A stretch of DNA of 64,000 nucleotides from Leptodontidium sp. MPI-SDFR-AT-0119 (lineage: Eukaryota; Ascomycota; Leotiomycetes; Helotiales; Leptodontidiaceae): NCBI GenBank assembly GCA_020726505.1, contig JAHLEZ010000016.1, forward strand, positions 372,001 through 436,000, in the 5' to 3' direction. Shown in pieces: positions 45,533 to 56,204 of this stretch. The position numbers were made by a program, and so were the translations under genes. The notes below the pieces were generated by a model, which saw only the letters and a list, made by a program, of their open reading frames with translations, was not told the origin of the DNA and did no database searches. How positions within the stretch are numbered: position 1 is the stretch's first letter; each line of letters begins with the position of its first letter.

Positions 45533-45809
45533 ATTTGAGCTTATTTGAACGTAACCTTAATAAATCAACTCAGTTTAATTAACTTAGCCCTCTCGGCAAA
45601 TCCACGTTAATAAGTTATATAAGGATATAAATTAACTACACTGAAGTTAATTTTCCGATAAAGGATAAACAAGTCGAAGGAGAATACTATCAGGTCTCTA
45701 CCTGCCGAGCCTCAGGCTTTAAGTTTACACGTGTTTGTAACACTAATCTTGCGCTTAAGTGCTGGCCTTTTTGGTTCCTTCAAGACCTAACAGTTTTAGA
45801 TTCTCTTCC
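45533..45809. other. Spacer between the Gypsy element and the ankyrin/CorA gene
   Basis: Nothing recognised; composition recovers from AT-rich to normal. Confidence 0.35.
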
Positions 45810-48800
45810 TTATCTTCTCCATCTTGGTAAGCCTTTAGCTAAATTCTTTCTACGTCCAAATATCTTCATCCAGGCTTTAAAGCTAAGATTCTTGATCCAT
45901 GTCCAAACGTTCTCGAGGCGCTCTACCTTAAATGCGAAGTAGATGAGCACCGCCGTAATCGTAGCCGAGATTGGAACTACAAATGAAATATCAACATCGT
46001 GAACATCATAACAATCACTGGGGAATCTTACACATAATCTCAGACACGTATCCGAGACCGAGGAATCCTTTCTCATCACGCTGAAAAGCGGCAATGTTAA
46101 TAGCAAAAAAAGCGGCCATGAAAGACAAGGGCAACTATAAAGGTCAATTTCACACCTAAGAATCATTGTAATCGAGAGTTACTCACAAAAATGATTGTGA
46201 CGATAGTGAATACCATGAGTGTTTTGCCTTGTCTCTTATTTTCTTTAGTCATCTTGACAGTTTGCTCAGTCATCTTGAGCGACTCCTCGGTTTGAATCCT
46301 CGCCGATCGAGAATCTAGGACATTGCTTTGTTTCTGCTTTAGATCTACAAGGAAATCAAGCTATAAAGGTGAGTATAGGATATTTTTATCGAGAAGAATA
46401 TACCCACAGCTTGATTGGCTTTCTTAGCTCGTTGAAACATTTTACTGATTTCATCGATGCTTCCTTGAACCACAGCGAGAGGTGGGGTGTTTCGTGTGGG
46501 ATCGCTCCATTTCCCCGAATGCTTGTTTGCCACTTGCTTGTGAGCTCTCTTAGAATTTTTGAGCCTATTCTCTTTTGCCGTCAAGTCCATTGGGTCATTA
46601 ATAATGCCTGGGACTTTGACTATCTCCAAATCACCTGGTCTCTGAGTGCTCGAGACGTTTGCCGGCTGCATGTTGGAAGACCTCTCTTTCCGCTCGTTCG
46701 AGATGGAGCTTTCACCATCCGCCTCATCCATTTTCAAGTGACCCACTTTTGCCTGCGTTGATACCTCCTCAAATGCCTGGGTCGTGCTCCCTTGACTGAT
46801 GTTGACTGGTCTCATGTCGATCTCACTTAGAGTAATCGGCTCCTTTGACTGCTCACCTGCCGAAGCTTCAATTTTCTGCTGAAGAGCTTGTAAATTCGAC
46901 TCGAGTGTATCTTTGGAGCGTATGACGCCCTCCAAGGTATTCAGAATCTTCTTTTGGTCGTCAAACAGCATGGACATGATACTCAATTCATCTTGGATAT
47001 CCTTGATCTCACGGAGAAGTGAAATCTCTTTCGAGATATCCAGGACTTGAATACGTCCTATCTTTCTGATTAGCTGCATCGCCAATGCTTTTTGATCAAT
47101 AGCGGGAAGCGAGTCTAATGCGTTGATATCGCTGATCGTAAGTGGTTCATGGAATGAACTGTCACGATATCTTCTACAAATATCGAGCAAGGGAGCCAGT
47201 GGAAGTTTATCCATGATAACAGGGCTTACTGCAAGCACATCGACGATGTCTCTAGTCAGCTGGTTTTCTTCGTCTGGCGCTTTGGTCAAGATGTTGAAGG
47301 TCTCGAAAAGCTCCGTTTCTTCACGCATCTTTGCTATACGTGTAAGTGAACGAAATCTTGAGAAGATTGGTTTGGTACGCACCACATCACTAATCGCTGT
47401 TTCATACATTTCCGAGAACCCCGGTGTCTGATTGATACCCCCAATGTCTAAGTACGCCCTCGAGCACTTACTTGCGATCAAACCGGCCAAATCATAGGCT
47501 GTCCTAACAGATGATGTGTCATCAATCAAGTGTAACTTTATGTTTTTCAGCACATCTGTGAAGTCGTAACGATCTGGGTCTCCAGCGGACTGTTCTCTGT
47601 GAGGGAAACAAGTGATGACAGTGTCGACTCGTGAATCGTCTCCAGCGAGCACCCACAACCATAGCTGATCAACCATCGTCATTAACTTTGGCTCCAAATC
47701 ACGCGCCTGCTGGTAGCGAGACACGACTTGGTCTAGATCTCGCCTCTGAGTATCTTTCATAGCATGGTAGTAGTATTGGTCCAAGGTGCGCCGCACATGC
47801 AATGGATGAGCATCTTGCAAATATGCTCTTAACAGACTTTGATCGTTGGTTTCGTTGGTTTCGTTAAGAGGTTGTGCTTCCGGCACCGAAGCGTTTCGTT
47901 TCATAACGAGCTCCCTCGCAGATTGTTGGTCTGCCGTGTCCCAGTGAAGGTACGGCATCTGGCACAAAATAAGAGATATATCGAGCCGCTGTTTTGGGTT
48001 TTCTTACAAACAGAACCAAACACTCTCTGGAGCCATTATCATATGTCTGAGACTTGCCGGCATTAGAGGAAGCTGGAAGGTTTAGGAGAATATTAGCGCT
48101 GTATAAATCTCGCTGGATATGGAATATATGGAGGAAATCTTACATTTAGAGATACCATGAAAAGCTTGACACATTGGTTGCATGAATCGAGCATGATAAT
48201 TATCAGAGGCACCGCGATGCTGCCGACCAACCCAACGTTCCGAACTCAGTACCCGATATGCTTGTGTTGGATTATTAAAGAGTCTTGCCATAAGGACCTG
48301 AAAATATTAGGTTAAGAAATTATACTGAGATCGAGAAAAACAATCACCTCAACCCATCTCATCTGGACATCCAAGATTAGCGCAGGCAATTTATCGAAAC
48401 GCCGACCACTTACATTGTTTGCAGGAAGATGCAACCATCGGAATGATATATCATCGTTCCTTTGGTCGTCCTCAAGATAGAGATTCTTAAGAAGTTCATC
48501 GATAGATACTTCCTTGACCTCATGCTGGTAAATTTTTGAGGTGTATATGAAGTCAACAACCGTCGCTTTGAACTTATGGTCTACTTGATGGCTCAGACCT
48601 GCATCTGTTTCAGCGAGCGGTCCATCTTCCTCTCGCTGAGCTAGCATCTGCAAGATAGTGTGATGATCTCCATCCTCAGCTAATTTTTTGGGGGTCTTGG
48701 CCATCGCATTTTCCATGGAGATGTCAGCCCCAGCTTCTAGGAGCAGTTTCACCACGTCTTCTCTATTCCTTCGAACCGCAAAAAGGAGTGGAGTATTTCC

Positions 48801-50190
48801 GTCTTTCTCGGTCTGGAAGTCCCGATCTGCACCTGCCTTCAGGAGGGCATCAACTATTCGTGCATGACCCTGTTCTGCAGCAGTGCACAGAGGTGTTCGA
48901 GGATCGTGAGAAGCAACTCGATGTAATCTGTCGACTTTCATATTCTTCTGGATAAGTAGCTCCACCAGGCCCAACCATCCTCTTTCCGCAGCTTTATGTA
49001 AGTAACTCGAGGCCCATGACAGTGCTTCGGAGTCTTCAGTCTTTGATTGAAGGTGATTCTTTAATCCCTCTTCTACCAGAATGCGCATGACCTCACCATG
49101 CTTGTTCTGGGATGCTCTTGATAAGGGAGTTTCGCCGTCATCATCCACAGCATCAAAGTTCACTCCCGAGTCGAATTCAACAGCCAATAAGGAAAGGACG
49201 ACATCCGTGCGACCATTTTGTGCCGCCCAAGATAGCGGCGTTCGACCTTTCTTGTCGCGCTGATCAGGAACAAGGTCATTTCCCTCCTCCAGTAGCATTT
49301 CCACAGTCTTCAAACAACCATTCTCGGCTGCCCATGATAGTGGTGTCCTGCCCTCGTTATCCCCTTGGTTGATATTCCGATCCACTTCAAGCAAGAATTT
49401 CGCGGTCTGCTCTTGACTATTCCCCGCCGCCCATGATAGTGGTGTTCTTCCAAGATTATCTTTCTTGTCAAAGCTTGTTCCTTTTCCTTTCCTTTGCACC
49501 AAGTAATCCACCCACCCATTGCCTGCAGCCCAGGATAATGGAGTATGGTAGATCTTGTCTTTGAATTGAAGAATAGTGTCAAACTCATTTGTTCCAATCT
49601 TTGAAATCCGTCCGACGCCGTCGTCGAAGCTGAACTTCGAATCCGCTTTAATCCTCATTTGTAGGGAACCATCCCCTGAGTGGCCTTTGATTAAGACCGC
49701 AGCAGAAAAACGCAATTCAGGCAAAACGGGAACAACGCTTACGTCTACGACTAGAGCCACTGTAGACGGCGAGGTCTGCTTGTGGGCAACCATGGGATTG
49801 CGATCTCTTGCATCGGTACTAGAAAGCGGCTGGTAAGCTCCTACAACCTTAGTCGACTCGGATTGCCGGAAAAGGCAAACATCCGATATTTCTACTTTTT
49901 CGTCTCCGATCTGCCCCTCTCCGGGAAAGGATACCTCGATATCCAGTTTATAATCTACCCCCTTGAGCGAAACAGTTGACTTTAAAATATCAAAGTCAAG
50001 CACAACCAGAACTTCCGTATCGTCGGGCGAATCGTGCCCTTGATAAACGCCAGCTAGTCGGACTTCAAAAGCTGCAGATCGAGCGACGGCGGCGCCGGAG
50101 TGTCGCTTAAACCCTGTTTTGTGTCAAAGCCTGTATTTGGACCCGCTCAGCCTTGGTCAATTTACTGAAGAATACATCGCGGTAGCGCAT
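45810..50190 (-). CDS. Ankyrin-repeat protein with C-terminal CorA-like membrane domain
   Basis: Exons placed by hand: (5' end)-48414, 48362-48348, 48297-48156, 48072-48008, 47958-46408, 46360-46187, 46134-46032, 45976-45810; more than 1269 codons. The N-terminal exon has about eight ankyrin repeats, four with nearly the same core GRTPLSWAA. Then come FRWLHLPANN-MRWVE, WVGRQHRG, LVLFMPYLHWDT and TLDQYYYHAMKDT...LWLWVL, the linker typical of fungal ankyrin/CorA-like proteins. A charged coiled region precedes two membrane helices (MVFTIVTIIFLPLSFMAAFF and MFPISATITAVLIYFAF). The GMN motif of true Mg channels is not seen. The 5' end is unresolved: the frame is open to 50123, but no in-frame ATG occurs before 49793. 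The ATG at 50190 (MRYRDVFFSKLTKAE) joins in only if one G of a GGG near 50115 is removed. A role in recognition or incompatibility signalling is inference. Confidence 0.75.
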
Positions 50191-51989
50191 TGCAGTGGTA
50201 ACGGGTTGAAAGTGCGAGCTGTGCCTCTATTGAACGAAGATGGATGGGCATTAAATGTCTCAAAAACTTCATACTACAGTGCGGGTGAATCTGGCGTCTT
50301 CTCATTCTTTAAATATGGACCATTCTTCAATAGTTCAATCTCCGAGCTGCCACCCGCTGTCAACTCTTTCTCGCACTCTTTCTCGCAGGAGCTGAAAGAT
50401 ATGCGGAAAGAATGATAGGTCAGTACTCCGGCACCATAAACGAATCACGACCGGAGGATAACAAAACGCTAGGAAGGGAGGAGCGCAATCAGCGTAATAC
50501 AACAGGGCGCAGGTGCCTGGGGCAACAAATAAAACAAAAGCTCAACCCTGTTCGACCCCCTCCCCCTATCATAGCGTCGATGCTTCCTACAGGCTGTGGC
50601 TGCGCTGTCATTGCGGCGCTCTGAACACGGGAAGCTTACTTGCTCGAGGCACCACACTTCCTTGGAGTAAACGACCAGACGGCAAGCCGCATTGGGCAAA
50701 GCGCGGCACACGGTGCCAAGCGCCGCTCCCTCTTGGGTACAAAAGCCCCTCAATATGATAGCTGATTATGTCGAAGTTGTAGGAGTAATAATGGATCGGT
50801 TATTACTCAAACCGCCCGTGCCGCCATATTCTTTCTTGTCTGCGCCTCAGGGAGGGCAGCGAGCCGGCCCGCAGGCGCCTTGTCTGAGTATTGGTTGCGA
50901 CATTTCTCCTTTAGTGGCGGCTTACATCGGGAATTCTTTTACTGGTTTACTTCAATAATTAGTCTTCAAATAGTTGGGCAGCGCCTTTTAAGTAGTGCAC
51001 GTGCGTGGTTTTGGTTGGCTGGGAGAAGTGAATGAGGCTGCGGTTGGGCATCAACGGGAACTGCCGCTCTCCTTCTCTAGCCGGGCGAGAAAAAAAAGGC
51101 CGTCGATAGCTTTGATCACCCTCGCTGAATATTCTATACATAGCCAATAAAAAAGGATTTCTCACCTCCCTGTTTATGGATTAATTCTTTCGTTATTCAT
51201 ATTATCTTTTAAATAATTATCACGCCATACTCAGACCACTCTCTCAATCAAGCGATCACTTGCAGGCTCAGAATTATCCGGAACATGCCTTACATCCCCG
51301 CATATAGAGTAAGGACAGGCATGAATGAGAACCCTTAGGCCTTAAGGTGTCCATCTTCCTTCCGTCGACGGCTCAGGTCTGCAAGAAAGCTGGTATTGGT
51401 TGATGATCACGTGCTCTCAATTGAGTTTTGTAAAAAAGAATGAATTGTTCTGTCTCCCCCTTCTAAAAAAAAAATATAAATAAATTTGAGAATCTTAAGG
51501 TGGTTATATATCGTGCTCTAAGAGAATAAACTAGTTTACAATTGGTCTTTTAGTGCCAAAAATGAAGCTCGATCGAACCGAAAAGGGGTCCGTGTAATAC
51601 TAGGCTGGTTGATCTTTTATATTTTAATAAGAAAACTACGCGGACTATAGTTTCCAATCACAAGATATTATTTCCGCAGCTCAAGAAACTAGTTAATATC
51701 TTTTGTAGTCTGCTTTATCCTCGTGGCTCTTAGTAGTATATATTCAACAAAGAGAACCCGAATGCAATATATAAATCCAGCAAGCATATACGAATACTCA
51801 CCATTATGCCTTAAACGGTTTTCATCTTCAACAATTTCTAAAACAGCTGCAAAATAAATCATGGGACTATTAAATTAATCATAGCCTTTCGGACTTTACA
51901 ATAAACATTATAAGCGTACTCATTTTTGAGACTTTTATATCCTCATTTTCTCTTGATTTAATGACTCTAGCATGTTTTACAAGAGCTAT
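50191..51989. other. Intergenic region, no supported gene
   Basis: Small frames on both strands overlap. The plus-strand frame 50119-50415 (98 codons, NEDGWALNVSKTSYYSAGESGVFSFF written across its middle in two halves) reads like protein but runs opposite the ankyrin gene's 5' end; I cannot tell whether it is a gene fragment. From about 51430 the DNA becomes AT-rich. Confidence 0.3.
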
Positions 51990-52914
51990 TTCTGCTCTGG
52001 GCTGAATTTGGTCAGTTCGCAACAGTCTTTCATTATGTCAAGCTCTTGATTGTCACTAGCCTACTGGGTTTCATCCCCCTCCTCACCCTCTTTGGCTTCG
52101 TCTGCAAAAACCTCTCCATTCTCGTCTACCAACCCTTCATCCCCGCTCCCATTTTAATCACCTTCACGGCTCTCCCTCTGTTTCTGCGCCACGTACACTC
52201 GCTGCAAATAGTAAGCAAATCGCCGAAGATAAGTAATATAACGGTCCAAGCTATCCTCGTTCTGCAACCGCACTATGTGCCGGTTCTTAACCTTCTTAAT
52301 CGAGTTCGCCGTTCGCAGCTAATACGGAGTATCGTCGTGTAAGCTACTTAACCTATCCACGGCACGTTTGATTATCATGTCGACGATTTCGCTCACGCGC
52401 TGGAGCTGCTTCTCTTTCCGGTCCGGCAACCTACTTGCATGAGCAATACGCCTAGTATTGCGACTACCAAAGTGCGGTCGCTATTGTACAAAGTTCCATC
52501 AACCGGTATTGTCGCTCTTTTCGGTCTTAGAATCCGCAATCTCAAGCCTTTTTTTGTCTTAGTCGTCTATTTCATCGAATTCTCGGAGCAGCTGGTCTCG
52601 GATCGTAGTATTTTTATCATATTCTGCTTCTTCCGCTTGTAGAGAAGCCTCCGGACGTTCTTAGTTGACTACGATAAAATATCTCTGATATATATAACCA
52701 AAAATGTCTGTACCTTGACTTTTGTCCAATGCTTTGGGTCGTCCTTCGAGAACCACCAGTCGTGGTCTTTGCAATGCTTTTGCATCCCATCCTTTGATGT
52801 CGTAATATGAGTGCAATCATCACATAGTAGTGCATCTGGTGGTTGGCCAAGTAACTGAAACGGACGACCACCTGGCTTTGATAATCTCATGTCCTTTGGC
52901 TGGCGTAGTGGCAA
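51990..52914 (-). pseudogene. Relic of a DUF3505-type C2H2 zinc-finger protein
   Basis: From 52914 on the minus strand: LLCDDCTHITTSKDGMQKHC then KDHDWWF...HWTKVKVQTF is a C-x2-C-x12-H-x3-H finger followed by the VQTFF-type tail of DUF3505 proteins. Downstream, frames separated by stops read DQLLREFDEIDD, RPHFGSRNTRRIAHASR, LQRVSEIVDMIIKRAVDRL and LQNEDSLDRYITYLRRFAYY, all matching the body of that family. Several stops are TAG or TAA where the family has W or Q. These large proteins are often found next to transposons. A second fragment of the finger's tail recurs at about 53522-53560. Confidence 0.5.
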
Positions 52915-53859
52915 TGAGCCATACTTCTAAAGTAATGGAACACGCCTCGTTTTATCTAGACTATGTACATTGCTAAGATGGGGTTTTAACCCTCGAAATT
53001 GTCGATTGATGTAAAGTTCAAATTAGAACCTTATACTCAGTAATATATTCAAAGGTATCGTCATTCTGGCCTTCGTAGCGCTCGTCCTGCCCTACCCATT
53101 CTATGAGCTATTTCTAGTATTTTTCACTCTTATTTAGAGAAGCTTCAATAGTGTCACTCTTTAAAATAATCTTACTTATAGTATCTTTGCGTTATGCCGC
53201 TAAGAATTTCCAGTTGCAAGTAAAGGATATGACTACGTCTCAGTTTTCTTGCCTTTTGCCTATGATTTCTGATCCAAATAAATAGTTTATATCCTGTAGA
53301 ACCTATTTAATTCTAGAGACCTCTATAACCGAAGACGAGATGTTACTTAGCCCTAGCATCTATTGAACAAGAAGATAGAAATAAATTGTTCAATCTCCCA
53401 GAGTGTATATCTCTTCTGATATATGCTAAATACAATCTCCATTGTCTTGCCATTATATACCTTTATTAAGATTATCGCCATTCGCCAGTCTCATTCACAA
53501 TAAAGTACTTCTGGAACCCAGGACCAAAAAATGTCTGTACCTTGATGTTGGTCCAATGGATAGGAGAGCTCCAGATTCAATTTATTACTTGATCGCGTTT
53601 CCAAAATTCTTGGATTGCCATCTTTCCAGTTATCCACTGTGGAATTGTTGAGTCGCCGATGTTTAGAGAATGTGTTGTAAAGCCTGTAATTCGGGGAACA
53701 ATTAGAGGAAGTCTAGTGAAATTGCTCCTAAAAGGAAGTGATTTCAGGTTAGATACCACGATCGATAAGATATTCTGGTCAAAATGTTCCTCAATTATAG
53801 TAATATCCTCCAATGAGACTGACTCACAACCCCTAGTGACCTATGTCTTCGACGTTTAC
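52915..53859. other. AT-leaning region with a partial duplicate of the DUF3505 relic
   Basis: AAAATGTCTGTACCTTGA at about 53526 repeats 52700-52717, followed by a further short match (TTGTCCAATG / TTGGTCCAATG). Otherwise no gene. The 104-codon plus frame at 53659-53973 overlaps the end of the next gene and is unrecognised. Confidence 0.35.
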
Positions 53860-55753
53860 TCACAGAGTCCAAGCCCGTGCCAGATCTTCCACCGGCTTGA
53901 TGACATTATCATACACCGCTTGCCTAAATTCCACGTCGTTCCAATCGGCCTTTTGAGGAAAGCTGTAGTTTAAGCAACACATAATCACATTCTCCAAGTC
54001 AGGCTCTTCGTTGGTCACGTCTTGTACCCATTCTAGTGCAGCCTTTAAGTCCGTCAATCTTGCAACTCTGCCGTCTCGTCTGAGATATCTCTGACGGAAT
54101 GGCTGTTGTTCGATCGTCTCTCCATAACAAAGCTCAAGAAGCAGTATCCCGAGACTGACGAGTGCTCCTTTGACTTTTTCGGAGTCTGTACCAGTGTTTT
54201 GGCTCGCTCCTCCCTGTTGTGCGATTGTCGAAGTGTTTGGTAACTTTGGTGCTGCCTTTTTGAAGCCCTGCAAGACGCATGGCCGATCTGTGGCAACGTC
54301 AAGACCATTGCGAGGAAAGATGATATTTTTCTTGTCAAGTTTGGGGATCCACGGAGTCGTACAGAGCTGCAGCAAACAGGAAGCAAGAATGCTTGCGACT
54401 TGGTACCTCTTTTCACGGCGAAACTCCAGTCCGCCGTTTTTCAGCAGTAGGTCCTCCAACGAGACTGTTCTTGGGAGGAGAATGTTCAACTCCTGTCTCG
54501 TCTCGATCGTGAGGTAATGGCGTTGCCCTTCGTTCCCGACCATGAAGCCAGCACAGAACCCAACGACGGATGTTGAACGAAGCTCAGTACATAAGTTGTG
54601 CAGACGTTTTCCTTCCGTTCCTTGGCCTAGAGAAGCTAGACTTGGGCTCAAGCTTGGGCTTGGACTCGGTGTTCTTGATTGAGAGGGAGGAGGTAAAAGT
54701 CCTGGGGAATGTGTGCCGGCAAACCGGGCTTTCTTCTGTAGCTTCTTGGGTTTCTGAGAAGACAGAAGTTGAGCAGACTTGAGGTCGCAAGTTAATTTTG
54801 AAACATCGGCAGCGAGAGAGCTGGCTGAGGGACTCGTTGGAAAGTCGCCTGGTCTATCTTTCCTTTTCTCCTGTTCAGTTCCTATCACGAGGCTGTTCTG
54901 TAGTAGGATTCTCTGCCGTCTGCCTTGCAAGGGCTCGGTCTCAACTTCGAGCTCCACTACCATGCCGAATGAAGGCGTCTTGGTCTCAGTGTATGTCGTG
55001 TCCAGCTGGAGATGAGATCTGTGGGGAGCTCGGCAGTCACAGGTCCAAGCCTTCTGCAATGCAGCATGCAGGCTCAGTGATTGATCTCTCACTATCCGGA
55101 ATAATCTTGCCCAGGCACTCTTGGCAGAGGACGCAGATGCCCTGACAAATGTCACCTGTGCGTTCGATGCAAGTAGTCTTTGGAGCCGCTTGTTCTCCTC
55201 CTCGAGGATGCTCTTGAGTCCTTCTCCGTCAGATGAGAAAGATAATTGAAACGATTTCAATCTATACTGCCATTGCGATATCTTGGGGTCTGCCCAATCG
55301 GCCTGTTTAAGTTAGCAAGTATCCGCACGGTGAGGGTGTTCACAGGAAACTGCATACGTTCCCGTCCTCAGCCGTGAGTAACTCATGCAATCCGTCAATG
55401 GCACATTGGATCGTGGTAATGGTGCAGATGAACCCATCGTAACTGTCTCCAAGGTGGACTACGAGAGCTTTGGCAACATCAGGGTTCTCCAAAGCCTTGC
55501 CTAGATCAGGATTCTTCCACTCCAGGTAGTCGACATCCATCGACATCGAAGCTGTCGCCGTGACCATCACATTTAGAAGGGTGTTCCTGAAAATGGTATT
55601 CTCGACATCGATTGCGCCCAGGAATGAGATGAACCTCGGACGGAACCTTTTCCACTCAACCAGAGCCTCCACGCCTTCCATCCATTTCTTTGCAGCCCCA
55701 ACGAGAAGGGGAAATCCACCGAGTACCACGCCAACTACTTCGAAGCCACTCAT
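53860..55753 (-). CDS. DUF7580-type fungal protein (N-terminal helical domain plus degenerate kinase-like C-terminus)
   Basis: Two exons: 55753-55358 and 55302-53860 (1839 nt, 612 aa), one 55-bp intron with a GCTAAC branch site. The N-terminus (MSGFEVVGVVLGGFPLLVGA, then about 130 helical residues) resembles the N-terminal segment that heads many fungal STAND/NLR-like proteins. A Ser/Pro-rich linker (SRTPSPSPSLSPSL) follows. The C-terminal third (LGILLLELCYGETIEQQPFRQ...CCLNYSF) has the lobe pattern of protein kinases, but I see no HRD or DFG, so catalytic activity is doubtful. The ATG at 55753 is chosen over an upstream one at 55870 because MSGFEVVG is the conserved family start. It is transcribed divergently from the C2H2/SANT gene at 56205. 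Function is unknown. Confidence 0.75.
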
Positions 55754-56204
55754 AATGTAGACTGGAAGAGAATGTGGCTCGGAGCTATGAATCGTACGCG
55801 TTTCATGACTCCTCAGACATGTTACAACAATTGAATACTGCTTTTCATGATGCCGTGTGAAGTGTTGCACACGTGCGTTATCTCAGCCTCACTTGCCAGC
55901 GCTTAATCATGCAATGGGATGCCCTCTCAAAGCGGGGCGGGGATGAATGTGGCGAGTTATGATTGGGGAGGTTCTACATCACGTGTGAAGTGCTGCATGA
56001 AGAGATGACTCCGGGTAATCTCAGCCGCAGTTGCATTCTTGCTTTGAAATGAGAACTACGGACAGTAACAGCACACTTCGAAGACAAATTATACAGATGA
56101 CCAAGTTGCGACCTTGCCTGGAAGAAATACACAAGGCGGGGTCTTATCACCTGTCTCCAGAGTCCTGAGACTGGCGGTTCAAGGATCACCACTTACGAGC
56201 AGTC
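55754..56204. promoter_or_regulatory. Divergent promoter region, DUF7580 gene and C2H2/SANT gene
   Basis: About 450 bp between two start codons facing away from each other. Two similar patches, GTGAAGTGTTGCACACGTG (about 55857) and GTGTGAAGTGCTGCATGAAG (about 55984), look like a diverged direct repeat. Confidence 0.4.
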
